A stretch of DNA of 64,000 nt, from positions 62,001 to 126,000 of the forward strand of contig NZ_JAAKZY010000002.1 in assembly GCF_011045015.1 (NCBI RefSeq), read 5' to 3'. Under the pieces are notes generated by a model. It did no database searches, was not told the origin of the DNA, and was given only the letters and a program-made list of their open reading frames with translations. The position numbers were made by a program, and so were the translations under genes. Positions 44,308 through 52,868 of this stretch are shown here, in pieces. The stretch comes from Streptomyces scabichelini (GTDB lineage Bacteria > Actinomycetota > Actinomycetes > Streptomycetales > Streptomycetaceae). Every line of letters starts with the position of its first letter. Position 1 is the stretch's first letter.

Positions 44308-45639
44308 GTGGGTCACCAGATCTCGCGCAGAAGCCTGTTCCGCACCGCGAGCGGCATCGCCGCGGCGACCGCGATCGGCGGCACGCTCAGCGCCTGCGGC
44401 GGAGGAACCGGCGCCGGCACCACCAGCGACAAGCTGACCATGACGTGGTGGGGCAGCGACGACCGGCACAACGCGTACAAGAAGGCGCTCAAGACGTTCC
44501 AGGAGAAGAACTCCAAGATCAAGATCGAGGAGCGCTACTCCGGCTACGACGGCTTCTTCGACCGGTTCAACACCAACGTGGCCGGCGGCAGCGCCCCCGA
44601 CCTGACGCAGATGGACACCGCGCTGGTGGCCCAGTACGCGCGCAAGGGCGTCATCGCCCCGCTCGACGAGTATGTCGGCAAGTCCCTCGACCTGAGTGGC
44701 TTCTCCAAGGAGCTGCTCGCGGCCGGCACCGTCGACGGCAAGCTGTACGGCGTGCCGTCCGGCATCGGCGTCAACCAGTTGACCGTCAACCGCAGCGGCC
44801 TGGAGAAGCTGGGCCTGGAGCTGCCGGACCGCGAATGGACCTGGGCCGACCTCAAGAAGATCGCCGTCGAGGTCAACAAGAAGAGCGGCGGCAAGATGTT
44901 CGGCGTCGACGACGGTGGCGGCGGCGCCCTCCAGGCGTTCGAGGTCTTCGCCCGGGAGAAGGGCCAGCCGTTCTTCACCGAGGACGGCAAGAAGCTCGGC
45001 TTCACCGCGGACACCCTCCAGGAGTGGTGGGAGTACTGGGTCGGCATGCGCAAGGACAAGGCGTGCCCGGGGCCCGAGATCACCTCGGCCGCCCACAACA
45101 ACCTCACCAAGAACGGTGTGGTCATCGGCAAGACCCTGATCACCTTCGACATCGGCGTCTACGGCGCGGGCGGTTCGATCACCAAGGAGACCCTCGACTT
45201 CCTGCCCTCCCCGCACGGCGACTGGTCGGGTGCCCGCGAGGGCAACTACGTCAACGGCGGCGTGCTGCTGAGCGCCACCAAGGCCAGCAAGCGCATCGAG
45301 GACTCGGTGAAGATCATGACCTTCTTCGCCCAGGACAAGGCGGCGATCAAGGACATGCAGCTGCTGCGCGGCATCCCGCCCACGGAGAAGGCCCGCTCCA
45401 TCGTCTCCCCGGACCTGTCCGACATCGACAAGCGGAACATGGAGGTGGCCGACTACATCTCCAAGCGGGTCGCCAAGGCGTCCGACGCCCTGCCCACTCC
45501 CGTGCCCCCGCCGAAGGGCGCCGACCAGATCTGGGACCTGCTGTTCCAGTCCAACCTCTCCATCGCCTTCGGCAAGAAGACGGTCAAGGCGGAGCTCGGC
45601 GCGTTCTTCGACCAAGCGGAACAGATTCTGGCGGAGTAG
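44308..45639 (+). CDS. Extracellular sugar-binding lipoprotein (Tat-type)
   Basis: The 443-residue family 1 binding protein has a twin-Arg signal SRRSLFRTASG and the lipobox LSAC (lipid Cys at residue 30), so it is probably a Tat-exported lipoprotein. The mature part has the usual TWWGSDDRHNAYKKALKTFQEKN and ends in AELGAFFDQAEQILAE. The GTG start follows AGGAGG by five bases. It lies 265 bp downstream of the ROK gene. It presents the sugar to the two permeases that follow. Confidence 0.93.
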   Translation: MGHQISRRSLFRTASGIAAATAIGGTLSACGGGTGAGTTSDKLTMTWWGSDDRHNAYKKALKTFQEKNSKIKIEERYSGYDGFFDRFNTNVAGGSAPDLTQMDTALVAQYARKGVIAPLDEYVGKSLDLSGFSKELLAAGTVDGKLYGVPSGIGVNQLTVNRSGLEKLGLELPDREWTWADLKKIAVEVNKKSGGKMFGVDDGGGGALQAFEVFAREKGQPFFTEDGKKLGFTADTLQEWWEYWVGMRKDKACPGPEITSAAHNNLTKNGVVIGKTLITFDIGVYGAGGSITKETLDFLPSPHGDWSGAREGNYVNGGVLLSATKASKRIEDSVKIMTFFAQDKAAIKDMQLLRGIPPTEKARSIVSPDLSDIDKRNMEVADYISKRVAKASDALPTPVPPPKGADQIWDLLFQSNLSIAFGKKTVKAELGAFFDQAEQILAE

Positions 45640-45684
45640 GGCGCGGACAGAACAGCGGATAAGGACGGGGAGAAGGCCAGGGAG

Positions 45685-46671
45685 ATGAGCATGACCACCG
45701 CCAAGATTGACGAGGTCGTGAAGGAGCCGACGGCTCCCGCGACCCCGTCCGACCAGCGGGAGCGTGACCGCATGCGCCGCCGCGCCGCCAGACGGCGCGG
45801 CGGAGGCTGGTGGCCGTACCTCTTCCTGGCCCCCTGGTTCGTCGGCCTGTTCGGGCTGACGATCTATCCGATGCTCGACTCGCTCTACCTCTCCTTCACC
45901 GACTTCGATCTGCTCTCGCCCGCCAAGTGGGTCGGCACACAGAACTACAGCCGGATGTTCTCCGAGGACCCGAAGTTCTGGAAGTCGGTGAGCGTCACCA
46001 CCGTGTACGTGGTGGTCTCGGTACCGCTGAAGCTCGCCCTCGCGCTGGCGGTCGCGGTCCTGCTGAACCGCCCGCTGCGCGGCCTCGGCTTCTACCGCGC
46101 CGCCTTCTACCTGCCGTCGCTGCTCGGCGGGGCGGTGGCCATCGCCATCATGTGGCGGCAGCTCTTCGGCGGCGAGGGCCTGTTCAACGAATTTCTCGGC
46201 TGGTTCGGCATCGACAGCACCCAGGACTGGATCTCCAACCCCGACTCCTCGGTCTACACGCTGATCCTGCTGGCCGTCTGGCAGTTCGGCACCCCGATGG
46301 TCATCTTCCTGGCCGGTCTGAAGCAGCTGCCGAAGGACGTGTACGAGGCCGCCGCCATCGACGGCGCCGGTGTCATGACCCGCTTCTTCCGGATCACCCT
46401 GCCGCTGCTGACGCCCATCGTCTTCTTCAACGTCGTCCTGCAGATCATCGGCGCGTTCCAGACCTTCACCCCGGCGTACGTGGTCAGCAACGGCACCGGC
46501 GGACCGCTCGACTCGACCATGCTGTACTCGCTCTACCTCTACAAGAAGGGCTTCACCGACCTGGAGATGGGATACGCCTCGGCGCTGGCCTGGGTGCTGT
46601 TCCTGGTCATCGCAGTGTTCACGGCGATCAACTTCATCGCCAGCCGCTACTGGGTCCACTACGACGACTGA
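45685..46671 (+). CDS. Sugar ABC transporter permease (MalF-like)
   Basis: The 328-residue permease has a polar Arg-rich N-terminus, six membrane segments and the EAA loop DVYEAAAIDGAGVMTRFFRITLPLLTP. ATG at 45685 follows AGGGAG. Second gene of the ROK-linked importer. Confidence 0.94.
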   Translation: MSMTTAKIDEVVKEPTAPATPSDQRERDRMRRRAARRRGGGWWPYLFLAPWFVGLFGLTIYPMLDSLYLSFTDFDLLSPAKWVGTQNYSRMFSEDPKFWKSVSVTTVYVVVSVPLKLALALAVAVLLNRPLRGLGFYRAAFYLPSLLGGAVAIAIMWRQLFGGEGLFNEFLGWFGIDSTQDWISNPDSSVYTLILLAVWQFGTPMVIFLAGLKQLPKDVYEAAAIDGAGVMTRFFRITLPLLTPIVFFNVVLQIIGAFQTFTPAYVVSNGTGGPLDSTMLYSLYLYKKGFTDLEMGYASALAWVLFLVIAVFTAINFIASRYWVHYDD

Positions 46672-46696
46672 GCGTCGGTGAGGAGTACGTAACCCG

Positions 46697-47617
46697 ATGT
46701 CCGCCATCACCCAGGCCACCGAAACCACCGAGGCCACCCAGACCGGGTCGCCGCTGAAGAAGTCGCCGCTGCGGAAGCTGCGCGAACTCACCGGCCCGCG
46801 CCGCATCCTGATCCACACACTGCTCATCGGCGTGGCGCTGGTCATGCTCTATCCGCTGATGTGGATGCTGAGCAGCTCGTTCAAGCCCGACACCGATATC
46901 TTCACCCAGCCCGGGCTGATCCCGGACCAGGTGCGCCCGGAGAACTACTCCGAGGGCTGGAGCGGCTCCGGCAACTCCTTCTCGCTCTACATCACCAACT
47001 CGCTGATCGTGACGATCGGCGCGGTGATCGGGAACGTGATCTCCTGCTCGCTCGCGGCCTACGCCTTCGCGCGCTTCGAGTTCCGCGGCAAGAAGATCTG
47101 GTTCGGGCTGATGCTCGGCACACTGATGCTGCCGATGCAGGCCACGCTGATCCCCCAGTACACGCTGTTCTACAACCTGACCTGGATCAACACGTTCCTG
47201 CCGCTGATCGTGCCGAAGTTCCTCGCGGTGGACGCCTTCTTCATCTTCCTGATGGTGCAGTTCATCCGCTCCATCCCACGGGAGCTGGACCAGGCCGCGA
47301 TGATCGACGGCGCCAACCCACTGCAGATCTACCTGAAGATCATCCTGCCGCTGATGCGCCCGGCCCTCATCACCACGATCATCTTCACCTTCATCTGGAC
47401 CTACGACGACTTCTTCAGCCAGCTCGTCTACCTCCAGCAGAACGGCCGCTTCACCGTCCCCCTGGGCCTGACCCTGTTCCTGGACCAGACGAGCGGATCC
47501 TCGTACGGCCCGATGTTCGCCATGGCGACGCTCGCCCTTCTGCCCACGCTCATCTGCTTCCTCATCTTCCAGAAGAGGCTGGTCGAGGGACTGGCAACCT
47601 CCGGGATGAAGGGCTGA
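46697..47617 (+). CDS. Sugar ABC transporter permease (MalG-like)
   Basis: The 306-residue permease has six membrane segments, EAA loop ELDQAAMIDGANPLQIYLKIILPLMRP and the C-terminal RLVEGLATSGMKG. Start ATG after GAGGAG. No ATPase gene follows, again consistent with a shared MsiK. Confidence 0.94.
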   Translation: MSAITQATETTEATQTGSPLKKSPLRKLRELTGPRRILIHTLLIGVALVMLYPLMWMLSSSFKPDTDIFTQPGLIPDQVRPENYSEGWSGSGNSFSLYITNSLIVTIGAVIGNVISCSLAAYAFARFEFRGKKIWFGLMLGTLMLPMQATLIPQYTLFYNLTWINTFLPLIVPKFLAVDAFFIFLMVQFIRSIPRELDQAAMIDGANPLQIYLKIILPLMRPALITTIIFTFIWTYDDFFSQLVYLQQNGRFTVPLGLTLFLDQTSGSSYGPMFAMATLALLPTLICFLIFQKRLVEGLATSGMKG

Positions 47618-47622
47618 GAAGC

Positions 47623-49467
47623 TTGTATCTCCCGCACCAGCGAGGCCGGCTGCACGACCTGGCCGACGATCCGGCCGCGTACGACACCGTGCTGGCCGGC
47701 GTGGCCGACCAGGCGCTGGCCCGCCTCACCCCCGAGGGCAACCTCGAACACCCGGCCGCCACCGACGACATCGGCGACACCTCACTCGGCATCACCTCAC
47801 TGCTCGCGCTGGCCTGGCACCGCACCAGGGACCCGCGCCTGCCGGACGCGGTGCGCCGAAGCCTGGCCTTCCACCTGAGCGCACGCGTCTTCACGGAGGA
47901 CAACCCCGGCTACCCGAATCTGACGGTCCGGGGCTCCGGCCTGCCGTACGCCCGTTACGTACTCGCGCCCGGCGCCCACCCCATCGGCGACTGGCCGAGC
48001 ACCGTGTGGGCGCTCCTCCAGGCGGTCAACGTGCTCGACGCGGCGGACGGGCTGGTCGACGAGGAGCAGTACCGCGAACTCCTGGACGTGGCGGGCGGCT
48101 ACTGGCGCTGGCTGACCGAGGCCACGGTCTTCAACCCGCAGGACGCGGCCAACCAGGCCATCGGCTGCGTGGTCGGCGGACTCATGCTCGCCCGTCATCT
48201 CCCTTCCGATGAAGGCGAGTCGGTGCGGCGCCGGGCCATGGATCTGTACGCGGAGGAGATCCGGGCCCGTCGCGTACGGGACCGGGGCGCCCCGCTGCCT
48301 CCCGAGCACGGCGGCGCGTACGACAACAACTACGGGCCGATCTCGCTCTCCTTCCTCGCCCAGGCCCACCGGGTCAGCGGCGAGGAGGTGTTCGCGGAGG
48401 ACGGCGACGTGCTCGCCCGCTACATCGACGCACGGCTCTGCGGAAGCGGCTTCGACATCGGCGGGCCGCGCTACAGCGAGCAGCACTCCGCCTTCGAATC
48501 CGTCCTGGGGCTGCGGTACTTCGGCCGGCGCATCGGCGCCGACATCGGCCGCTACGCCGGGGACACGGGCTGGGGCCGGCACGCGGTCGGGGCCGACGGC
48601 GGCATCGACGGACACTTCGCCTTCATGCTCGTGTGGCAGACCCAGGACACCACGCGCTGGCACCGCGCTCCGCGTACGGAACCCGTCTGCCACCAACTGC
48701 GTTCGGGCACCGTCACGGTGTCGTTCGACGACCGGATGACTCCCTCCGTGATCGAGGCGGGCGGCTCGGTGCTGGTGGCCGCCGCCGTCGAACGGCAGCA
48801 CGGCTTCGGGCCCGTGACGGACGGCTTCCTGCTGTGCCGTCCGATGGGCGCGGTGCGCGTACGGGACCACCGCTCCGGGGACCTCGCGGCCAAGCTCGTG
48901 AGCAAACCCGTCGTCGACCGTGACCATGTGCTGCGGCATGTCCAGTCGCTGTATGTCACGGACGGCACGCGGCTGTGGATGACGGTCATCGTCGAACGGC
49001 TCGGCGGGGAACGGTACTTGCTCGCCGGGATGCCCTACGTCGTCGCGGAGGGCGACCGGTTCCGCAGGACCGGCGAGCTGCCGCCCGTCGCGTCCGCCGG
49101 TGAACTGCGGCTGACGCACCCTCAGCCGGACAGCCCCGACTGCTTCGACGCCCGGCACGAGTTCACCCAGCAACAAGCGGCCTTCGCGCTCGCCCTCGAC
49201 CCGCGCGGCTACGGCAACCCCGACCAGGGCTGGAGCCATGTGCGGACGACCACCGCCCTCGAAGCGGGCCCCGCACCCGGTGCACCGGAGGGCCTGGACG
49301 TCTTCGCGGTGCGCTACGGGCCCGAGGCGACGGAGCCCTTGAGCATGGACTGCGAGCGAACGCCCGAAGGCCTGACTGTGCGTACCGAAGCCTTCACGGC
49401 GGTGCTCGGTGAGCCCGACGCGCACGGCGAACCGGAACTGACGCTGGTTCGCCGTGCGCGTCGCTGA
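47623..49467 (+). CDS. Uncharacterised probable carbohydrate-active enzyme
   Basis: I do not recognise the family. The 614-residue protein has an N-terminal helical half (DIGDTSLGITSLLALAWHRTRDPRLPDAVRRS, then EHGGAYDNNYGPISLSFLAQAHRVSG) that looks like an alpha/alpha-toroid, and a beta-rich second half (SGTVTVSFDDRMTPSVIEAGGSVLVAAAVE). The combination is that of polysaccharide lyases, heparinases and some glycoside hydrolases. It has no signal peptide, so it is cytoplasmic and would act on an imported oligosaccharide. The TTG start lies five bases after the permease stop; no ATG or GTG fits better. Confidence 0.75.
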   Translation: MYLPHQRGRLHDLADDPAAYDTVLAGVADQALARLTPEGNLEHPAATDDIGDTSLGITSLLALAWHRTRDPRLPDAVRRSLAFHLSARVFTEDNPGYPNLTVRGSGLPYARYVLAPGAHPIGDWPSTVWALLQAVNVLDAADGLVDEEQYRELLDVAGGYWRWLTEATVFNPQDAANQAIGCVVGGLMLARHLPSDEGESVRRRAMDLYAEEIRARRVRDRGAPLPPEHGGAYDNNYGPISLSFLAQAHRVSGEEVFAEDGDVLARYIDARLCGSGFDIGGPRYSEQHSAFESVLGLRYFGRRIGADIGRYAGDTGWGRHAVGADGGIDGHFAFMLVWQTQDTTRWHRAPRTEPVCHQLRSGTVTVSFDDRMTPSVIEAGGSVLVAAAVERQHGFGPVTDGFLLCRPMGAVRVRDHRSGDLAAKLVSKPVVDRDHVLRHVQSLYVTDGTRLWMTVIVERLGGERYLLAGMPYVVAEGDRFRRTGELPPVASAGELRLTHPQPDSPDCFDARHEFTQQQAAFALALDPRGYGNPDQGWSHVRTTTALEAGPAPGAPEGLDVFAVRYGPEATEPLSMDCERTPEGLTVRTEAFTAVLGEPDAHGEPELTLVRRARR

Positions 49468-49528
49468 CCTGTTGACCTGTCTGTCGCCGACCTGGAGCGG
49501 AGACTCGGGCGGCACGCCGTGAAGGCGC

Positions 49529-50992
49529 TCACTGGCGGCTGACCGTCCGCGTCACGCCCGCGACGACCGTCGTGGCCAGGATCCAGCCGGTGAGGACGAG
49601 GACGTAGGACAGCCACTGGTACACGCCCTTCGGGGCGAACGCGCCCTCCTGGCCGAACGAGATCACCGGGAGCAGCAGGTCGAGGGTGTAGAAGACCGGG
49701 TTGAAGGGCGGCGCCTCGTCCGGCTTGAGCCGCTGCGGATGGTGCAGGGCGTAGGAGACGGAGCCCACCGCCAGCAGCGAAAGGAGCCAGACCGCGGCGC
49801 GCAGCGGGCGGAAGCCGTAGCCGACGGTCGCGTCCTGTACCTGGCCCCACAGGCGCCCGTACCAGGGAAGCGTGCGCCGGTGGCGGCGCTGCTTGGCCAG
49901 CTGAACTACGCGCGCCGCGTCGTCGTCGCCGATCCGCCGGTAGGCGGCGGTCAACTGCTCGTAGGCGTGCGGCACATAGCGGTCGTCGTCGCGTTCCAGC
50001 ATGGGCAGGCGCCGCTCGGCGGGCTCGTGGGGCGTGAGGGTCGTATAGCCGAGACCGTCGAGGCGGACCGTGCCCGGCAGCTTCTCCGGTTCCACGAACA
50101 GGACCTCGATCTGGGCCCGGCGCAGGTTGAGACCGCCGTCCAGCGGTTCGCCCCTGCGCAGCCACAGTTCCCCGACGGTGCAGCTGGAGGCCCGCAGCGT
50201 CATGTCTCCGGGGTTCGACAGACGCGCGTACGACAGGTCGAGGCGACCGGTGACACGGGCTCCCCGCAACCCGATCCATCCCTCGACGTTCACGCGCCGC
50301 AGCAGGAGGTCGCCGTCCACGCCGAGGGTCATGGCGTCGAGGGCGACCTTGCCGGGGTGGCTGAGGCGGGCGTCGGCGAGATTGACCGATCCGTTGACGG
50401 TTGCGCCGTTGAGCCGTATCTCGCCGTGTGCGCGCAGCCCCGGCGCCCACAAGTCGTCCTCCAGCAGCGTCCGCTGGAGCTTGAGCACGGGTTCCCGGTC
50501 GTCGGGTGCGGTGAGTTCGGCGCGCTCCAGGTTCAGGGCACCGGATATCTGGGCTCCGCTCAGCTGCACGCGCCCGCGCACCCGGCACTCCGACAGATTC
50601 ACCACGCCGTCGACCCGTGCGCTGCCGAGGTCCAGGGCGGGGAGCACGGAACCGCGCAGGCTGAGCCTGCGCAGCTGGGCGCCGTACAGGTCGGGCGGGT
50701 CGGTGAAGTGACAGTGGGCCAGGCGGACCGGGTGGTCGACGACGGCGTGCGTGAGGTCGAGCGCGCCGGTGATCAGGGCACCCATGACCCTGAGGGCGGC
50801 GATCTCGCCGTCCTCTTGGGGCGCGTGGACCAGTAGCGCCCTCAGCATCGAGGCGCGCAGGGTCCGTTCCGGCCCCCAGCCGGCCCCCGCCGCAGCGTCC
50901 TCGTCACCGCCGGTACGGAAGTCCACGACCTCCCCGCGCGGGAGGGCCCGCCAGACTTGCAGTTCGGCCGGCGTCAGATCGTTGATCTCCAT
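49529..50992 (-). CDS. Membrane protein with N-terminal pentapeptide-like beta-helix
   Basis: The 487-residue protein has a long N-terminal run of strand-turn units (ITGALDLTHA, VDGVVNLSECRVRGRVQLSGAQISGALNLERA, VNGSVNLADARL, VTGRLDLSYARL), typical of a pentapeptide-like right-handed helix. A helical segment and two to three hydrophobic segments follow near the C-terminus (LRAAVWLLSLLAVGSVSYAL; VLVLTGWILATTVVAGVTRTV). Similar Streptomyces proteins are often labelled 'membrane-associated oxidoreductase', but no cofactor site is visible. Function unknown. Convergent with the gene before. Confidence 0.8.
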   Translation of the reverse strand: MEINDLTPAELQVWRALPRGEVVDFRTGGDEDAAAGAGWGPERTLRASMLRALLVHAPQEDGEIAALRVMGALITGALDLTHAVVDHPVRLAHCHFTDPPDLYGAQLRRLSLRGSVLPALDLGSARVDGVVNLSECRVRGRVQLSGAQISGALNLERAELTAPDDREPVLKLQRTLLEDDLWAPGLRAHGEIRLNGATVNGSVNLADARLSHPGKVALDAMTLGVDGDLLLRRVNVEGWIGLRGARVTGRLDLSYARLSNPGDMTLRASSCTVGELWLRRGEPLDGGLNLRRAQIEVLFVEPEKLPGTVRLDGLGYTTLTPHEPAERRLPMLERDDDRYVPHAYEQLTAAYRRIGDDDAARVVQLAKQRRHRRTLPWYGRLWGQVQDATVGYGFRPLRAAVWLLSLLAVGSVSYALHHPQRLKPDEAPPFNPVFYTLDLLLPVISFGQEGAFAPKGVYQWLSYVLVLTGWILATTVVAGVTRTVSRQ

Positions 50993-51119
50993 CAGCGGGG
51001 ACTCTGACGCGGGCGGCAGCAGGTGTCAACTCGCCGGTACGCCCTGGCGTTCCACTCCGCTGCTACAGGCACCGGCGACTGACGTGCCGGCTTGGTGGAA
51101 GCGGCTCTCTCCAGCCCGG

Positions 51120-51693
51120 TCAGCCGTACATCGCCACGCGGTGGAGAGCCGCAAGCGCGTCGTCGATGAGATGGGGTTGCGGCTTGCCCGAGGAGTCGAG
51201 CCTGTTCCACCTCTGGAGGTTCACCGCGAGGGACATCTGCCGCTTGCCGTCGGCACGGGTCATGGTCAGCGCTCCACCACCCCAGACCGTGCCGCCATGG
51301 CCCCAGAAGGTGGCCTGTCCGGGAGCCTCCATCGGGTGCAGGCCGAGGCCGTAGTCGATCGTCTTTCCCTCCTGGGAGACGACCGGGACGGTGCGTTGCA
51401 TCTGCGCCAGCGACGACGGGCTGACGATCTCGCCGGCGAGCAGCATGCCGAAGAAGCGGTTGAGGTCCGTGACGGTCGATATCAACGAGGCCGCCGGTCC
51501 CACCCATGACATGTCGTAGACGCTGTAGTCGCGCGGCGGGTCGATCATGCCGAACCACGCCTCGTACGGGGCGACCGGTGGCGACATCGGCGACCCCGGC
51601 GGCGCCGTGCCAGACCTGGTCGCCGTCACGCACCTCGGCGAACAGGCCCGGTATCCCGGCGCGGTGGACGTTTTCCAGGGCGGCGTTCAGCGG
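51120..51693 (-). pseudogene. Decayed serine hydrolase (beta-lactamase class C-like)
   Basis: An N-terminal piece is readable from about 51690 (LNAALENVHRAGIPGLFAEV, then DGDQVWHGAAGVADVATGRPV) without a start codon. At about 51590 the frame shifts and the sequence joins a late part of the domain (APYEAWFGMIDPPRDY then SMSWVGPAASLISTVTDLNRFF-like) that continues to FWGHGGTVWGGGALTM and the stop. The SxxK and YxN motifs are missing. So both an internal deletion of about 150 residues and a frameshift are present, and the 5' end is lost into the divergent TetR remnant. Confidence 0.75.
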
Positions 51694-52305
51694 CGGAGTT
51701 GCTGCGCACGAGCGACGCCGAGTCGTTCAGCGTGCGCAAGCTCGCCGCGGTGCTGGGGACCGATTCCTCCAGCCTCTACCGGCACTTCCGCAGCAAGACC
51801 GAACTGCTGCGCGCGGTCGCCGACCGGATCCTCCTGGCCGCCATGGACGGCTACCGCCCCGAGGGCGACTGGAAGCAGCGCATCATGGGCCCTGGCCCTG
51901 CGCGTGAGAGAGGCCTTCGGTCAGCAGCCCCAGGTCGCCGCGGTCTGGGGACGCTACGCGTCAAGCGGCACCGGTTCCCGGCTGGTCATGGAAGAGGTGC
52001 TGCAGGCTCTGCGCGCCTCGGGACTGCCCGACGAGGAGATCCCGGCGCGCTACCACCGGATCGCGGTCCTCGTCGCCGCGTTGATCTCCTCCGAGGCCGG
52101 GGTCAGCACCGTCACCCCCGAAGAGCACGAGCAGAGCATGGAGCTGTTTCGCGTCGCGGTACTCGGCGCCGACCCCGAACGCTTCCCGGCCCTGTCCCAC
52201 TTCGCCCGCGACGTCCGCCCTCTCGAGGTGGACCGCCGCGCCGCCTTCGAAGAGATCCTCGCCGCCCAACTCGCCCACATCGAGGCCGCGATCGCCCCGA
52301 CCTAG
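51693..52305 (+). pseudogene. Decayed TetR-family regulator
   Basis: The HTH is intact (SFSVRKLAAVLGTDSSSLYRHFRSKTELLRAV), but about 25 residues before it and the start codon are missing. At the GGG near 51889 one extra base shifts the frame; removing it would join DWKQRIM to ALALRVREAFGQQPQVAA, and the C-terminal domain then runs to AIAPT at 52305. It is head-to-head with the decayed serine hydrolase, so one deletion seems to have removed both 5' ends and the shared promoter region. A sequencing error at the G run cannot be excluded for the frameshift. Confidence 0.75.
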
Positions 52306-52356
52306 CCGACCCGGTTCGGGAGTGCACCGCATGTCCGGCCTGTAAGGTCGACAGGC

Positions 52357-52761
52357 ATGACAGCAGAGTCACCGGCGCAGACTGTGCAACGCTTGTTCCC
52401 GCTGCTCGCCGAGGGGAAGAGTACGGAGGCGGCGGCGCTGTTCGCCGACTCGGTGTCGTTCTCGATCCCGCACCCGCCGGGCATTCCGTGGGTACCGGAG
52501 GTCGACTCGGCGGAGGGCATGCGGACGTTCTTCGAGCTGCTGCAGACCCATGTGCAAGCCAAGGAGTTCGACCTCCGCCAGGTCATCACCGAGGGCGATG
52601 ATGTGGTGCTCATCGGGCGCATGGTCTCCGAGGTCAAGAAGACGGGCCGGGACATCGACACCGCGTTCGCCCTGCACGCCACCGTCCGGGACGGGCGGAT
52701 CACCCGCTACCACCTCTACGAGGACAGCTACGCCGTTGCCAAGGCGTACTTCGACGACTGA
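52357..52761 (+). CDS. NTF2-like/SnoaL-like protein
   Basis: The 134-residue cone-shaped alpha/beta fold protein has helix TVQRLFPLLAEGKSTEAAALFADS, HPPGIPWVPEV loop and final strands RYHLYEDSYAVAKAYF. Family members range from ketosteroid isomerases to structural ligand-binding proteins; no catalytic Asp pair is obvious. It follows the TetR remnant by 51 bp. Confidence 0.88.
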   Translation: MTAESPAQTVQRLFPLLAEGKSTEAAALFADSVSFSIPHPPGIPWVPEVDSAEGMRTFFELLQTHVQAKEFDLRQVITEGDDVVLIGRMVSEVKKTGRDIDTAFALHATVRDGRITRYHLYEDSYAVAKAYFDD

Positions 52762-52800
52762 TCGTCCGGCGGGCTCGCTCAGCACGTCCCGGGGAACCAC

Positions 52801-52835
52801 CGAGCCCCGACCGGCCGTACGGCGTCGGGGACTCG
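52801..52835. terminator. Stem-loop between convergent genes
   Basis: CCCCGAC (52805-52811) pairs with GTCGGGG (52824-52830), with an inner dyad GCCGTACGGC and outer GAG/CTC pairs after a bulged A. It lies between the convergent NTF2-like and MHS permease genes. Confidence 0.65.
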
Positions 52836-52868
52836 GCGGTGGCGGTGGCGGGCCGGGGAGTGGTCGGA

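Noticed and set aside
43939..46845. A 968-codon open frame antisense to the ROK regulator and sugar importer
   Set aside because: Same reason: composition of a shadow frame, and it covers conserved binding-protein and permease genes on the plus strand.
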